NCBI GenBank assembly: GCA_905479845.1
Contig: CAJQOB010000251.1
Location: forward strand, 1-6,051
Source of the DNA: an uncultured Flavobacteriales bacterium
Lineage (GTDB): Bacteria; Bacteroidota; Bacteroidia; Flavobacteriales_D; Crocinitomicaceae
Length of the DNA: 6,051 nucleotides
Reading direction: 5' to 3'
The translations under genes and the position numbers were made by a program. Below are positions 6,007 to 6,051 of the stretch, in pieces. Each line of letters begins with the position of its first letter. Position 1 is the stretch's first letter. Below the pieces are notes generated by a model that was not told where the DNA came from, searched no databases, and worked only from the letters and a program-made list of their open reading frames with translations.

Positions 6007-6051
6007 ATGAAATACTCATTTGTACTCAACGAAAGCAAAAAGGACGGGGAA
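6007..6051 (+). CDS. Start of a reading frame, possibly a tyrosine recombinase/integrase (3' end beyond the right edge)
   Basis: An ATG at 6007 opens a frame that stays open to the last base, giving 15 residues: MKYSFVLNESKKDGE. The pattern (a beta-strand such as YSFVLN, then a polar ESKKDGE turn) resembles the N-terminal arm-DNA-binding segment of Bacteroidota tyrosine recombinases, which typically continue with a strand such as LIYLR. Fifteen residues are too few for a firm assignment, and any hairpin-starting N-terminus could look alike. The upstream context supports a real gene: a terminator, then 145 bases of non-coding DNA, then a perfect inverted repeat immediately before the start. 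If it is an integrase, the window edge is the boundary of an integrated element. Confidence 0.4.
   Translation, partial: MKYSFVLNESKKDGE

Overview
The window looks like a piece of a Bacteroidota chromosome, probably of the order Flavobacteriales. The clues are a moderately AT-rich composition, secreted proteins with short lysine-starting signal peptides, a Cys-containing Bacteroidota repeat of the type ending 'GCDST...LTV.P', mostly absent Shine-Dalgarno sites, and a sensor kinase with a periplasmic Reg_prop/Y_Y_Y architecture typical of this phylum. A Crocinitomicaceae- or Cryomorphaceae-like marine or freshwater organism is a guess from style only.

Layout. Positions 1-633 (minus strand) hold the 5' part of a secreted, Cys-rich surface or adhesion-type protein that runs off the left edge. 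Only 11 bases upstream of it, 645-1883 (minus) encodes a 412-residue exported protein of unknown function; the two probably form an operon. A 188-base divergent intergenic region (1884-2071) separates them from a plus-strand two-component pair. This pair is a 954-residue LytS/AlgZ-type histidine kinase with about a dozen beta-propeller repeats, a Y_Y_Y domain and one membrane span (2072-4936). It overlaps by 26 bases a LytTR-family response regulator (4911-5663). The kinase should sense something in the periplasm through the propeller, and phosphorylate the regulator, which binds DNA through its LytTR domain. What it regulates cannot be read from the window; the divergent secreted-protein operon is the nearest candidate.

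The last 390 bases are different in character. After the regulator comes a GC-rich island with three consecutive short hairpins (5711-5783), then a strong rho-independent terminator (5817-5848). A 13-base direct repeat (GTTGTCCCACTAG) brackets the island and terminator. About 115 AT-rich bases with no recognised gene follow, then a perfect 12-base inverted repeat (5978-6004) that ends two bases before an ATG. That ATG (6007) opens a reading frame running off the right edge. Its 15 visible residues resemble the N-terminal arm-binding segment of Bacteroidota tyrosine recombinases, so the right edge may be the start of a mobile element.

Most of the window is ordinary. The parts worth a second look are the structured, repeat-bracketed 3' region of the regulator gene, the inverted repeat against the putative integrase start, and the uncharacterised exported protein.
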